Assembly: GCA_039519185.1 (NCBI GenBank)
Contig: CM076854.1
Coordinates: 151,861,402 to 151,925,401 of the forward strand
DNA from: Astragalus membranaceus
Taxonomy: Eukaryota; Streptophyta; Magnoliopsida; Fabales; Fabaceae
Direction of reading: 5' to 3'
DNA length: 64,000 nt
Below are positions 32,523 to 45,441 of this stretch, piece after piece (the stretch's first letter is position 1; each line of letters begins with the position of its first letter). Under the pieces are notes generated by a model that saw only the letters and a program-made list of their open reading frames with translations, did no database searches and had not been told where the DNA came from. A program made the translations under genes and the position numbers.

Positions 32523-34884
32523 CCTTCCTTTTAAGCGGATACCAACTTAGAGCCAGATTTGGCGTCAAACTTACAAAAGGGTATTTCCGTAATTTTCGTG
32601 CAAACTTTTGATGCACGTCCAACACGTTTGGAGTAAAAAACAATTGTGAAGGAAAGAGGAACAAACAATTGTGAAGGAAAGATCAGAGACACGCAAGAGA
32701 GAAGATAGGGAACGCAAAAAAGGAGACAAAGGGGAGAGGACGATGCGGGAAAATGGCTCGCAGGAGGAAGACGCCACAACAAGTTCGTCGGAAATCACGG
32801 CGGAGACAAGAAGGTACGATTTGTTGTTCTTTTTCACTCCCAATCCCTCTCTTCCATCTTTGCATGTTCTGCCATAGTGACGATGAAGAGGTGTTGAAAT
32901 GGTTTTAAGGATGTGTGTGAAGAGAAGGCCCCACATATGGAAGCAAATAAAAAGCTTTGGAAAGAAGTGATTTTCTTGAAGAACCAATATATACATAAAG
33001 TAAAAACTGCAGCAAGGGGGCTTAGAAAGCCAACAAGAGGACATCTTTGAAGGCAATGTTGATGAGAGAAGGAGATGAAGGGGGAAAGGAAGGTTAGCGG
33101 CACACTCAAAGGAATCGCCGGACCATGTCGGTTGCAACATTTGTGGTTGTCGGTGACCTACATATTGAACTACATATTGAATGACCTGTAAAACGAAAGA
33201 GATGTACATGGAGGGGGATCATGCTCACTGCACGCGACTGTGGGCTGTTCGTAGCCACGACGATAGCAGCAATGAAAGAAGCCATGGACAACAGGACAAG
33301 TACTTCGGATGCGTTGGTTTTTTGTATTGTGTTTGGTTATAAGGTAAGGCTTTACAAATAGTTTAGCAGCTATGTTTTAACATGCAAAATGAAAAAATTC
33401 AACAACCAAGATCACCAACCAACCAATAAACTCTATCACTCCCCATCACTTCTTTGGTAACTTTCATACAATGTTGTCTTAAATTTTTTGGGAGTTTGAC
33501 ATTTTTCTGTTGTTAGGAATGGCCATGAACTTTTGTTTGTGTCATCAACTTACATGTGAAGGCTTCAACAGTTGTGCCCACTATCAAAGAAGTATGTTGG
33601 TAGGTGCATCATTCTATACCATTTTAATATATGCATTATATTGTTATTAATTTCAAAAGGGATTCTGTGTTGATTCATCCTATTGGGATGGTAGGAAAAG
33701 CAATTTCATGCATTTTCAGGATTGACAGTCATTACTAAATAGTAAGTTTCAAAGCTGAAAGGGAATTCAATATTGTAAGTTGTGTATCTAAAGATGTAAG
33801 TCATTTGCAGTTTTTCCTATTAAGCTTGCTCTTAATTCTTTCCTCTTGGAACAATAATAAGATGAATCACCAATTACTATTTGTTTATGTTTACCACCAT
33901 TTGAACTCACTGTTTAATGTTTTCAATATTCTTAATGTGGTTTGAAGTATTCTTTGAACCTTCATGCATGGAAAGGTGAGATCTCTCAACCTTAAAATGG
34001 CCAAAGGAAAAAGGTTGTATGACTCAGCATGTGCATTGAGGTTAGTAAGGTAAACATGTTTTCTTCTTAGTTAATTTCTTTTGGTATATAATTTTGTTGA
34101 GTTGTTATCTATAGTTGGTATATAATTTCTTCACATCATTTTATCTTTAATTTTCCTTACATTCTCCGGAGTCAGAAAAAAATAATATATATGAAATGAA
34201 GCACATCTGAGTCTTTGACAGAATTTTTATATGTATTTTCTCACATTGATATGTATGCGTTTGTTTATTTTCCTTCCTTTACTTCTACAAGCAATTATAG
34301 TGGCAGTTTTGTTAGTAATCATCATGGCATGGTTTTGACAATGACCTTTTGATGGTCCAGAGATAAATCAGTATGTGGTTGCTTAAATATTAAATGGATA
34401 CTGCTGTTGGAATGGTAAATTACAGTTTAATTATACAAGATCTGGTGCTACCATCAAAGGCGGGTGTGAAGAATGTCAAGGGAACTACTAAGTCATTTGG
34501 GTGCCAATTGCCAAGGGAACAATAGAGGAGGCTAAATCCTTAAAAAAAATGAAACTCATCCCGTAGTTGAGTGGCATGAGATGTGAAGAAGCATGGGTAT
34601 TTACCGGTTGGGGTAGGCCAAGAGTGCAACACACTTTGTGAAGCATCTTACATTAAAATACTTTATTACTTTATATACTTTCAATCTGTTAATGTTAATT
34701 TATTTGGTCAACTTGGATGATTAGGTGATGTCTCATGAAGGAATTGCTATTCTACCACTTTTTATTGTCCTATTCTAATATCTATAACTTCTTAATTTAC
34801 TTCATTTATATTCCTAACTAAATATGCTTAAATTATTATTAACTGTTATTAACTTAATATATTTATATCAATCGATATTAGCAG
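31022..34884. other. AT-rich region between the MULE and the squalene epoxidase fragment (copy A)
   Basis: Mostly AT-rich, with a direct repeat of TTCAAATTTAAATTATT (about 32170, 32270, 32330) and a TTA microsatellite (32486-32522). A purine-rich segment at 32660-32813 contains ATG then MARRRKTPQQVRRKSRRRQE ending at a GTACG donor; it could be a first exon but matches no known family. Segments at 33100-33345 and 34435-34620 look exon-like (ending at GTAAGG, or GC-richer) but contain stops and were not identified. None looks like upstream squalene epoxidase. Copy B equivalent: about 43939-47803. Confidence 0.35.
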
Positions 34885-35827
34885 TTTCAGGTTCCTTCAG
34901 AGTTGTATATTTCTTTTATAGCAGCAGTTGATAAAGGAAAGATGAGAGGCATGCCAAATAGAAGCATGCCAGCCTCACCTTATCCCACACCTGGGGCCCT
35001 TCTAATGGGAGATGCCTTCAATATGCGCCATCCCTTAACAGGAGGAGGAATGACTCTGGCTTTGTCTGACATTGTTGTGCTCAGGGATCTCCTCAAATTA
35101 ACCTCTACATAATCTACATGATGCTTCTGCTCTTTGCAAGTACCTTGAATCATTCTACACCCTACGCAAGGTGACCATGTTACTATGAATATATTTTTAA
35201 GCCTTAATAGTAACAGTTAAATTAAATGCTTAACCAAATATTGAAAAAAGAAACTTTGTGCATTGTTTGATTCTATTTACAGCCAGTGGCATCTACAATA
35301 AACACATTAGCTGGTGCATTATACAAAGTGTTTTGTCATCTCCTGATCCAGCTAGAAAGGAAATGCGGCAAGCATGTTTTGATTATTTGAGCCTTGGAGG
35401 TGTTTTCTCAGATGGACCAATAGCTCTACTCTCTGGCCTAAATCCTCGTCCGTTGAGCTTGGTTCTCCATTTTTTTGTTGTGGCTATATATGGTGTTGGT
35501 CGTCTATTTATACCATTTCCTTCTCCAAAACGAATGTGGATGGGAGCTAGATTGATTTCAGTGAGTACTTTCCATTTCCCACTTTTGCTTAAACATATAC
35601 ACTGTTTAAGACATTGCTGCTAATTATTTGCTTTCACAGTCTTACCAAATACTACTAGCTATTGGCTAATGGTGGAATAAATTCTGAATTTGAATCAAAT
35701 TTTTTCTTGATATTAATTACAGGGAGCATAAGGTATTATTTTCCCTATTATCAAGGCAGAAGGAGTAAGACAAATGTTCTTTCCAGCAACTGTGCCAGCT
35801 TATTACAGAATGCCTCCTATTCATTAG
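34885..35827 (+). pseudogene. Squalene epoxidase (squalene monooxygenase) 3' fragment, copy A
   Basis: Three exon remnants with introns retained. 34885-35170: VPSELY, FIAAVDKG, MPNRSMPASPYPTPGALLMG, then DAFNMRHPLTGGGM (the conserved C-terminal FAD-binding segment). 35283-35560: PVASTINTLAGALYKVF, GLNPRPLSLVLHFF, PFPSPKRMWMGARL. 35723-35827: GIIFPIIKAEGVRQMFFPA, then PAYYRMPP. Lesions: a small insertion and frameshift near 35100, a 1 bp deletion near 35337, and TAA at 35729-35731. Upstream exons, roughly the N-terminal two thirds, are missing. The intact enzyme epoxidises squalene in the endoplasmic reticulum for sterol and triterpene synthesis. Retained introns mean a DNA-level copy, not a retrocopy. 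Confidence 0.9.
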
Positions 35828-36201
35828 CATATTAGTAGAAATGCATGGGGAATATATAAAACAGTTCTCATATTCTTTGTAACTGCCCACCAATTGCCAA
35901 TAATGAGAGGTGGACTCCATTTCATAATTAGAAAAAGTGTTCTCAGATTCTTTGATTCTCTAATCATGCTTCACCTTATTCTAATCATGCTTTCTTTGTT
36001 TTGGGTTTTTGTCTTGCTCTTGGTCCTTCTTGCTATTTAGTCTTATACTAATTCAATGCTATTTAGTCCTTTTCTTTGAGTATATATAGCTCTTCACTAA
36101 CTTAACCCTATCTTAATTGTATATATACTAACTCAATGCTAATTTATTCCTATTTAAGCATTTGCTTTTTAGTTTTTTTTTTTAATTATTCTTACTTGAT
36201 T

Positions 36202-36274
<73 letters not shown>

Positions 36275-37054
36275 TTGACTTAACCCTAATTAATCGTATT
36301 AACATTTTAACTATTCAACACTTTGCTAACTTGATCCTAATTATCTAACCACTTACTTTTTTTTTGGTGTACATCTAACCACTTACTTTTATTTACTTTT
36401 TGCTCTTATTAATACTAACTACTCGACTCTTTACTAACTTAACTCTAGCGTCCCCATACCCCCCCACTCCCCTAACTACTAACATCTAACCCACTAACCA
36501 CTACACTTGCTTATCAAAAAAAAAACTAACTTAACTCTAGCTTAATTGTATTAACATTCTAACTATTTAACACTTTACTAACTTAACCCTCCATTAATCG
36601 TATTAACATTCTAACTATTTAACACTTTGCTAACTTAGTCCTAACTATTTAACAATTTGCTTTTATTTGTTTATTCTTAGTTCATTTTAATCTTATTAAT
36701 TCAAACTACTTGACTCTTTGCTAACTTATTTCTATTTAAGCATTTGCTGTTTCATTTTTCTTTTATTTTTGTTTGAATTATCGTTATGTTTTTCCTATTT
36801 TGTTTTAAATGTTCATTTTACTCTTATTAATTCAAACTACTTGACTCTTTGCTAACTTAACCCTAGCTTAATCGAATTAACATTCTAATTGTTTTTTATT
36901 GTTGTGTTTTTGTATTTGTTTTGACTCTTCATTTTTCTCCTATTTCTTTGCTAACTTATTCCTACTTATGCATTTGTTGTTTAGCTTTACATACACACAC
37001 ACACACACACCTTTCCCTCACTCAAATCAAAAGGATTAACTTAATCAATACTAG
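35828..37054. other. AT-rich tail of copy A with CTAACTTA-type repeats
   Basis: Many short phrases such as CTAACTTAACCCTA and AACATTCTAACTATTTAACA recur irregularly, giving a degenerate dispersed repeat. A TA microsatellite lies at about 36202-36266 and an AC run at about 36991-37010. Copy B is longer by about 44 bp near 49297 and has shorter TA and AC runs. No gene seen. Confidence 0.6.
36202..36266. repeat. TA microsatellite, copy A
   Basis: About 60 bp of TA. Copy B has about 45 bp at 49125-49168. The length difference is an independent mark that the two duplicates are distinct sequences. Confidence 0.9.
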
Positions 37055-38871
37055 ATAGAAGCACCTATGGGCGGACTCCAAGTCGGCGTTGAGGGTGATG
37101 ATTTTGTTGTAGAGAGAGTAGAATTTCATCTTGAGGTGGACTGTGGAGGTTCCTAAGGTCGGCCTTCCGATGATGCAGTTGTAGATTGAAGGACAAGTGG
37201 CTTGGTTCGTGAAGGCCGAAAAGGTCCGATTAGGGGAGTTCGGTCGACATCATCTTCGTCGATCTCCTTAGAAGGCTGCATATTTTTGAAGAAGACCTCA
37301 CCCCGTATAGAGGATCGGACCTTTCCGGATCACAAACCAAGCCACTTGGTTATTTGGAGATGATGGTCACCTACTATATTTAGCATATATTACACTTGAT
37401 ATTAGTTATGCTTAGATGCACAAATAACTCTATATAAAATAGAGTTATCATTGGGCTTCCCATCTAGCAAGTCCACACTACCGAAAGTCAAAGGAGGTCG
37501 GACCGGTAAAGAGGTAGGAGCCGAGGTGGAAGTCGCACTCATGATTTCTTTCCATTTTCTCTTCATGGTTTTCCCCGACGCTTCGTCGGGGTAGCCTCTC
37601 GAGATGACCATCATTACGGGTCGACCTTTGGATTTCCGGTAATCCTGCTCTTCTTCTGAGTCTTCCTCTTTCTCCTCCTTAGCTTTGCCCTTCCTTTTAG
37701 GGTCATCTTTCTCTTCTTTGGCCCCTCCTTCACGCCATGGGAGCTTCTTCACATATATAGTGGCTCAATTTCCCTTTCTTGATTAGATCCTCGATATCAT
37801 CTTTCAAGGCATTGCAGCGATTGGTGTCATGGTCATTACTTCGGTGATACCGATAGTATTTGTTGGATCGATGTCCCGGCCTATGCGGGAGTGGATCGGG
37901 GAACTTGACTTCATTGAACTCAGCATTCTTGCATTCTGCCAAGATTTTGGCTCTGGTCTCGTTTAGCTCAGAATAATGTTGATGCCGGTTACGGGGTCTG
38001 GATTTACTATCAATCCGGTTCTCCTCATTCCGGGGCTTAGATCCTCTGGGCTCGACACACGACCTCCCTGCATTCACTCGTTCATGGTCGATGTACTTCT
38101 TAGATCCCAGGAGGAACTCCGCGAGCGACTCGGGCTGGTTTACTCCGACATCAATTTGAAATAAACTCCATTCACGAAGACCGACCTCAATGAAGTAAAG
38201 TCGGAAAGAGTCATCGAGGTTCCGGACTTGAGCAGTTTCTCGGTTGAATCTTTCTATGTAGTCCCGGAGACTCATTCTCACCTTGCCGAATTACTCGTAA
38301 CACCTTCCGGGATTTCGGCTTCATTTTGGAGTGGGCGAAGTGAGCAGAGAATAGCTTGGCTAATTGATCCCACGAGGAGATAGTGTTTGGCTTAAGGACC
38401 CTGAACCAATCCAAAGCCACTTTCTCCAGAGTGAGGGGAAAAATCCGGCACTTTATCTTCTCTGGAACATTACGATATTGCATCACCGTGTCAAAGAAGT
38501 TGAGGTGGTTTACCAAAAAATAGTCGAGAATCCCGTCATGCATCTTTAATCCTTCAGGGGGTTTTCTCGAGATGCTTTGGTACCGAAAAATAGTCGATCT
38601 TGCTAGTGAATGATCCCTTGCGCTTTGCCGATCTCTCCCAGGGTGGAGACCACCAGTAGTCGTACTTGCCGGGCGACCTCCGTGAGCGCGGGAACCGACG
38701 TTCCTGCCTAGGGGATCTTTTCCGGCATCTAGAATATCGCCTCAGAGAAGAGGAAGCCAGAGACGAGCTTGGTCGAGGGGAGTCCTCGGGATAGTAAGTA
38801 TCATCAAGGGTCCGACTTGGGGGAGTTCCCAACCCTCGCACTCCTTTACGACGAGGCAGAGAGCGGTGATG
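37055..38871 (-). pseudogene. Tat gag and protease fragment in copy B, with empty hAT site
   Basis: Same gag as 20121-21789 plus 25856-25991, but uninterrupted at CATCTAGAATATCGCC (about 38727). Shares the lost protease motif and the inserted LTR remnant. It differs by a few substitutions and a small insertion near 37753 (ATATATAG in place of ATAG) that shifts the frame. Truncated at both ends by the duplication junction (37055) and the old 5' breakpoint (about 38871). Confidence 0.85.
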
Positions 38872-40989
38872 TGTTGTTTATACCCCCATTTTGTCCAATA
38901 TCTTTTTACTAGTCATTTTTATTGTTACTAGTTTGCATAACATAAGTCCCAAGTTCTATTACTACGAGATAAGTTTTCCAAACTCATTCAGTTGCTATCT
39001 CATTTTAGTTTGCGTGAGATTTGCACCTATCTAATAATTTGTGCCTGATTTTAATACCTTGTTCAGATTGAGCTTTATTTTAATCATTTCTCTAATTGGG
39101 CCTGATTTTAGTCGTTTGATTGAGTTTGGCTCAATTTAGTCCTTTTCTTTTCTAGGTGACCGAAAGTAATGATAAAAAGTCAAAAATAATTATTCAGAAG
39201 TTGTCGTTAGTCCAAAAATACAAAAATAATAACAATTTACAAAATCATAAAAATAAATAACAAAATTACAAAAAATATATTACAAAAATCACAAAAATAG
39301 TATAATTAAAAAATAACAAAAAAGAAATCTTCAGAGCGGCAGCTTCAGCACCTCCAGCAGCTGCGCCACTAATTTCCTCCTGAGGAAGTTTTCTAACCCT
39401 ACTCCTAATCCTGAAAATGGAAAGGAAAGATTGATGCACATAAATTCTTGATCCTGTTATTGACCTATAAAAAGAGGACGAAAATCAATAGCAAGACAAA
39501 CAGAAAAAACACCCAAACGGTTAGATTTTCACGCTGAAACCCTAATCACAAAACACCAAAAGTTCTAAAATGAGAAAGAGCAGCAAGCAAATAGTACCGG
39601 TAATAGCAAAAGGCGAATTCGTACCAGTAATAGCAAAAGGCGAATTCCTGAGACTGGAAAAAAGGTTGGTAACCACGATTTTGTTTTCTTTATATTTGGT
39701 CAAGTTCAGTACATAGTAGGCTTTTTTTTAAAGAACTGTAACTGTTAATAATTTGAAATCAGTAGCAATCCGAATTTGAAATATGTATATACGTAGCTGA
39801 ACTAAAAATCGTATTTTAAGTTTATATTAATAGAGTTTATATTGGAAATAGAATAGGGATGAAAACTAGTAGTAATGTAGTATTAACAGATTAGCGTAGA
39901 TATTAGGGTTTTCAGAATCAGTCCTTTTTATGAAAAACGAAATTATGATATATCTCAAAATAGGTTTAGTTGTAAAAATTAGGGTTCCAGAATTAGATTC
40001 TTTTTAGAAACCGAAATTAGGACTTAGGATTTGTCAAATACAAAAGAGGAGCCATAGAGTTTCAGAATGGTAATGTAGACACAAGATTTTGAGAAACAGA
40101 AGTAGAAATAGACTAGAAGAGATGAATAAAAGAACAAAAACATGAAAAAGGAAGGGAAAACAAACCTGAACCACGAAAAATAACGCCAAATCGACGTCGT
40201 GCTCGCCGGAAAACCACTCGGATGCCGTCGCCGTCGCCGTCGTCCCTCCGGTCACCGTGGCCGTTCGCTCCAAAAAAAAACGTCGTCGTCCATCCCCTGG
40301 TTAAAGAAGAGAAGTAGAAATTAGGATTTCCATTCTTTTTTTTGGTGAACAGGGTTTCCATTCTTAAAAGTTAAAACGTGCCTTATATTTTAATTCATTT
40401 TTAATTTTAATTTTTTTTAACTTCAAATTATTATTTACACCTCCTCCTTTTTCGTTATACACTCCCTTTTATTTTGACCAAACGTTATACACTCCCTTTG
40501 AAAGCCCTTAAATTCCCGGGCCAGTTTTTTAAAAGTCTAACGAGCAAAACTTGGCTGGTGCTTTTCGCACCCCTTCTTTTAAATACAACCCTCTTTCTAT
40601 TAATTGCACTTCTGTAACACAGTATAATTGGATGTGAGGTAAATGTGAGAATCACAACATAAATAAAGATAACAAAAATAATCTCGTATATTCAAATCTG
40701 TGGCGTTAATATTGATTTTCGAAGATTTAAAATGGTGTATTTTTAGAGAATCATATAAAATTTCAGTAAAAAAAAAAGAGAATCATATTAAGTTATTAAT
40801 TTGTAGAATTCATAAGATTTCAACTAATTATAAATTGTCATCCAAAAATTATGATGAATTCAATTAGATAAATGTCTTTGTTTTGCCAAAATCAATTAGA
40901 TAAATGTCATTATCAAAGCATGAGTGGAATTACGGAAATTATGATAAATAATTGATTTCAAATAAATGGTTGTAATCATTTGATGCTAA

Positions 40990-41019
40990 CTAGTTTTTTA
41001 CCCGTGCATACGCACGGGT
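40990..41019 (-). mobile_element. Helitron 3' terminus (copy B)
   Basis: Duplicate of 28111-28140: CTAG at 40990-40993 and the CCCGTGCATACGCACGGG hairpin at 41000-41019. It was copied with the segment and is not an independent insertion. Confidence 0.72.
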
Positions 41020-41605
41020 GATATGGTATGATCGTTGTATTGCCATGAAGTCATAATAGTAATTTGAAAGATAATTATAAGTTGTGAACAATGTCCAAAA
41101 TGTATGATTTGAAATTTAAAGTGGAAAGAGAGGTATTATGTCATATAACATACAAATGAAAATTATATTGAGTAGATTACTCCTAAATTATTTAGTAGAA
41201 AATTATAAAAAGGCTGTAATCTACCTCATTTGTAATCTACCTCATTTGTATGAAAATTATATTGAGTAGATTAATTTTAATAGTTTTAGTAGCTTTTTTA
41301 TTGAATGAAAATTATATTGAATAGAAAATTATATTAAGTAGATTACTCCTTTTCAATAATTTTTTTTAGTAAAATATTTTGCTCCGTAGTTTTAGTTCCA
41401 TTTTTTGCTCCGATTGCATTGATTTCTTGGCTCTGATAGTTTCGTTCATGATGATTACTAGTTGTTTAATTATTAATCAAAGTTATTGTTGATGCTCTTT
41501 TATTTTTTAAATAAATTGTTGTGGTGAAGTTAATTAGCAACACTAATTGTTCTTTTTGGTTGAGCAGGTTTCACAAAATGTTTAATTATCTGATTTCGTG
41601 TTTTA

Positions 41606-41761
41606 CCACCACTATTATCACTACTACCATCACCACTAGTCCTACTATTACCACCACTACCACCACTACCACAACCACCCCCACCACTACCACTACTACC
41701 ACTACCACTATTACCACCACCCCCACCACCACCACCACTACCACTACTACCACCACCACCT
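41606..41761 (+). repeat. ACC/ACT-rich microsatellite (copy B)
   Basis: Duplicate of 28727-28882 with at least one substitution in the array (ACCATC where copy A has ACCACC). Its Thr-rich ORF is not a gene. Confidence 0.9.
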
Positions 41762-42526
41762 AATGGTTGAAGAGATGGAATGGAAGTTCTTTTTCCTGAA
41801 CAGTACGAGGAGATTCAATAAGTAGTTTTTGTCTTTGATACCCTGTGTTTTTTACTTGTTGGTCATGTACCTAATAATTTATCAAAACAATTGCAGTGTT
41901 TGATCTAAAACAATTATGTTGTTGTTGCATTTTCTATCTTCAATACGGAATAGCAGGGTGAGATTGAGAATGTCTTATACACGCGGTACCATTACAAGTT
42001 ACAACGCATTTGATTTGAACTAGTCAATTTCATAAAATCCTCTCACTTTAAAGTGTTCAAGAGTCCCTGCAACACTTGTTGAAAGAACATCACGAGTGCC
42101 GCAAGTGCAGATAATAAAAAATAAGTTGCTAAAAAAGGAAACAAGAGTGAAGCACTCGATCGCCGAAAAGAAATTGTTGAATTGGAATAAGATTGAAAAT
42201 ACAAAAGGGGTTAGCTCTGACATACTTTTGTCTGTGCAACCACCCCTAAATAGCTCTTGAATTGGTCAGCTTATTGATCAATAAAGTCGCCTTTACTATC
42301 AATCTCCACACTATATATATTTGTGATCAGTTGGACGCCTACAAGTGAACAACTTTAATGATGTTGGACGTCCGATCTTCTTTTTTGAAGGGTCGGTGCT
42401 CGAATCACCAATGATATATGTTTGAATAAAAGAAAGAAAAAAAACACTAACCAAATATAAATATGAAGGAGACCTTAATCATGTGGATACAATTTATAAA
42501 CCAACCGAAAAACAACATATATATTA

Positions 42527-43629
42527 GGCTAAATAGCACTTTTGGTCCTTTATCTTTGCTCCAGATTTCACTTTGGTCCTTTATCTTTTTTTTGGTCCGT
42601 TTTTGTCCTTTATCTTTCATTTTCGTTTCACTTTGGTCCTTTATCTTTTTTTGTGTCCGTTTTGGTCCTTTATGTTTCATTTCGTTTCATTTTGGTCCCT
42701 CACGTTATTATTTAATTCAATTAAAACATTAAAACAATTAAAACAAAATTATTTTAAAACAATTAAAACAATTTATTGGTCTCCCACCGTGAACCCCCCC
42801 CCCCCCCACCGTGAACCCCTCCCCCCTCACCGTGAGCCACCAACAACCACCACCCATACTCCCCCCCCCCCCCACTCGATCTGGATCTCCCTCACCGTGA
42901 GCCACCAATAACCACCACCCATACTCCCCCCACTCAATCTGGATCTCCCTCACCGTGAACGAAACTGGTGCGCACCGCCCCCCCAGATCTGGATCTGAAC
43001 GGCGAGAGAGGGAGAGGAGAGCGACGAGAGAGGGAGAGCGACGAGAGAGGGGGGTGCGCAGAGAGAGAGGGAAAACGAGGGGGAGGTGCGACGAGAGAGG
43101 GAGAGCGATGAGAGAGGGAGAACGATGAGAGAGGGAGATCGACGAGAGAGGGGTGCGTAGAGAGAGAGGGAAAACGAGGGGGGGAGGTGCGACGAGAGGG
43201 GGAGAGCGACGAGAGAGGGGTGCGCAGAGAGAGAGGGAAAACGAGGGGGGAGGTGCGCAGAGAGAGGGAAAACGATGGGGGAGGTGCGCAGATCTGGGTT
43301 TGGGAGGTGGTGGTTGACGGTGGTGGGTGGTGGTGGGTGGTGGTGGACGGTGGTGGGTGGTGGTGGGTGGTGGTGGACGGTGGGGGGGGTTTATGTTTTA
43401 TTTTTTTAATTGTTTTAATTGTTTTAATGTTTTAATTGAATTAAATAATAACGTGAGGGACCAAAATGAAACGAAATGAAACATAAAGGACCAAAACGGA
43501 AACAAAAAAAGATAAAGGACCAAAGTGAAACGAAAATGAAAGATAAAGGACCAAAACGGACCAAAAAAAAGATAAAGGACCAAAGTGAAATCTGGAGCAA
43601 AGATAAAGGACCAAAAGTGCTATTTAGCC
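42527..43629. mobile_element. MULE (copy B)
   Basis: Duplicate of 29648-30713 with the same ends and the same 9 bp TATATATTA flanks (42518-42526 and 43630-43638). It is 37 bp longer, mainly from changes in the C-rich, GAGAGAGGG and GGTGG arrays. Confidence 0.9.
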
Positions 43630-45398
43630 TATATATTATAAGGAAAATCATAATCACCATCTTATCAATCACAACCACTCCTACCAACTTTCACTTATTC
43701 ATACTACTAGTTTGTATGACCCGTGCACGCTGCATGAGTATACATATCATTTGAACTTATTTTGTAATATTTTTGTAAAAGAAATAAATATATTGAATTT
43801 AATTTAAAATTGTTGTTGTTAAAATACTATGTATAGTTATGTAATAGTTAGGGGCGGAGAGCATGGTCACTGACTTCCGGTCCCCATCCCCAAATTGATC
43901 GTGGAGGGAATTTCTCCCCGGTCTCCGTCCCTACGGTATCTTATAATTGTACACACACTCATTTATTCGAATGTAACAATTAGATAATTATTTTTTTGAC
44001 CAAAACAATTAAGAAATATAATTCTCCAAATGATTGAGAAAAGACAAAACTTGTTTCATTTCTCTCTTGCAAACACAATTAAGTGAATATCATGATGTAT
44101 GAGCCAAAAACGAAAATGTCTGCCCATACGAAAATTGCAAGTAGATACGATCTTCTCATGATTGCAAATTCAAGCCGAATACATACATTTTTCGAAAAAG
44201 TAAAAACTTAGACCAAATTGGAAAAACCGTAAATGAAGACTCGAGGTCTACACATTAGTCGTGGGATGTTTACTTGCGATTGTACTTGTAGAAGTAGATA
44301 AAGCATCATAAAGGCGCGATTCTTGTGGTTACAGAAAAAATGAAGTTAAGATACATGGAAATGAAGGAGACAATGATAAATACAGGCGTAATTCTTCTAG
44401 CAATGCATATTTTTTTGAAAACATTTTTCACTAAACTAAAAATAATGAAAATAAGTGTCGAGTTATATCAAACAATTATGAAAAGAAAACTTAAGCATTA
44501 ACAAAATTTAAACATGAAGTTAATCAGTTTCATGCAAGACTAAGGTGTTATTCCTCATTCGGTTTCTTCTATTATCTTAGGTTCTTTCAATCTCTCCTCT
44601 CACATCCAAAGATCTGTCCTTCGACAAAAATGTAGTAGTAATGACATTGGTTTCATCAAAATCTTTTTGGGTTCTTTCCTCTTAATCCAGACTAATTAAT
44701 GAAGAGTTACACAAAATGGAATACCATTTAAAACCACATAAGAGGACTAAAGTAAATACGTGATATTTTTTGAACTTGATAAAGTGATTAGCAGTAACAG
44801 TATTAAAAATGTATCGGATAAAAATCTGATATTATTTCTTATGATGACATCAGACTTTTGTACTACTATATTTATTGAGAATATTTCAATGCTATTGAAT
44901 ATACATTTTCAAATTTGAATTTCGGTAATAATGGCAGAACAAAATAAAGGAGTTTTGTTTGTATACATCTAAATAAAAATAATTGTGTATTAATTGTACA
45001 CTTTTACATTGCAATTTTATTGAATTTAAAATAATATTTTAAACAAAAAAATCTCAAAAATTCATTTGATATTTAAAATGTATAACTCTACTTCAAATTT
45101 AAATTATTTGAAATGTTATAATTACTGGTTGCTATAATGCCTATTAATACAAACAGATTTTGGGAATATATTCAGATTACTCAAATTCAAATTTAAATTA
45201 TTTGAAATGTTATAATTACTGCTATAATGCTTATTAATACAAATTCAAATTTAAATTATTCTACATTAATTCTGTAATAAAGAGGTGATAATGATATTTC
45301 GGATATTAAATAAAACGCATTAAAGTTGAAAATTGTTTTTTGACTAAATTAAAGTTGAAAGATTTTATTGTTGTCATACAAATTTTCGTTTGAAATTG

Positions 45399-45441
<43 letters not shown>

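Larger units (their letters stand above)
20121..37054. repeat. Tandem duplication, copy A (16.9 kb including the hAT)
   Basis: The unit starts ATAGAAGCACC inside the Tat element and ends CTTAATCAATACTAG. Copy B (37055-49996) follows directly in the same orientation. TAG is present at all three breakpoints (20118-20120, 37052-37054, 49994-49996), a 3 bp microhomology. Removing the 4050 bp hAT plus its 8 bp duplication leaves 12,876 bp, against 12,942 bp in copy B. Differences are scattered substitutions (e.g. TGTCG versus TGTTG at 25992), microsatellite lengths, and about 44 bp near 36397 missing from A. Not all retrotransposon sequence is included, so this is a segmental event and not a transposition. 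Confidence 0.93.

Noticed and set aside
34885..35827. A working squalene epoxidase gene
   Set aside because: N-terminal exons absent, two frameshifts and an in-frame stop.
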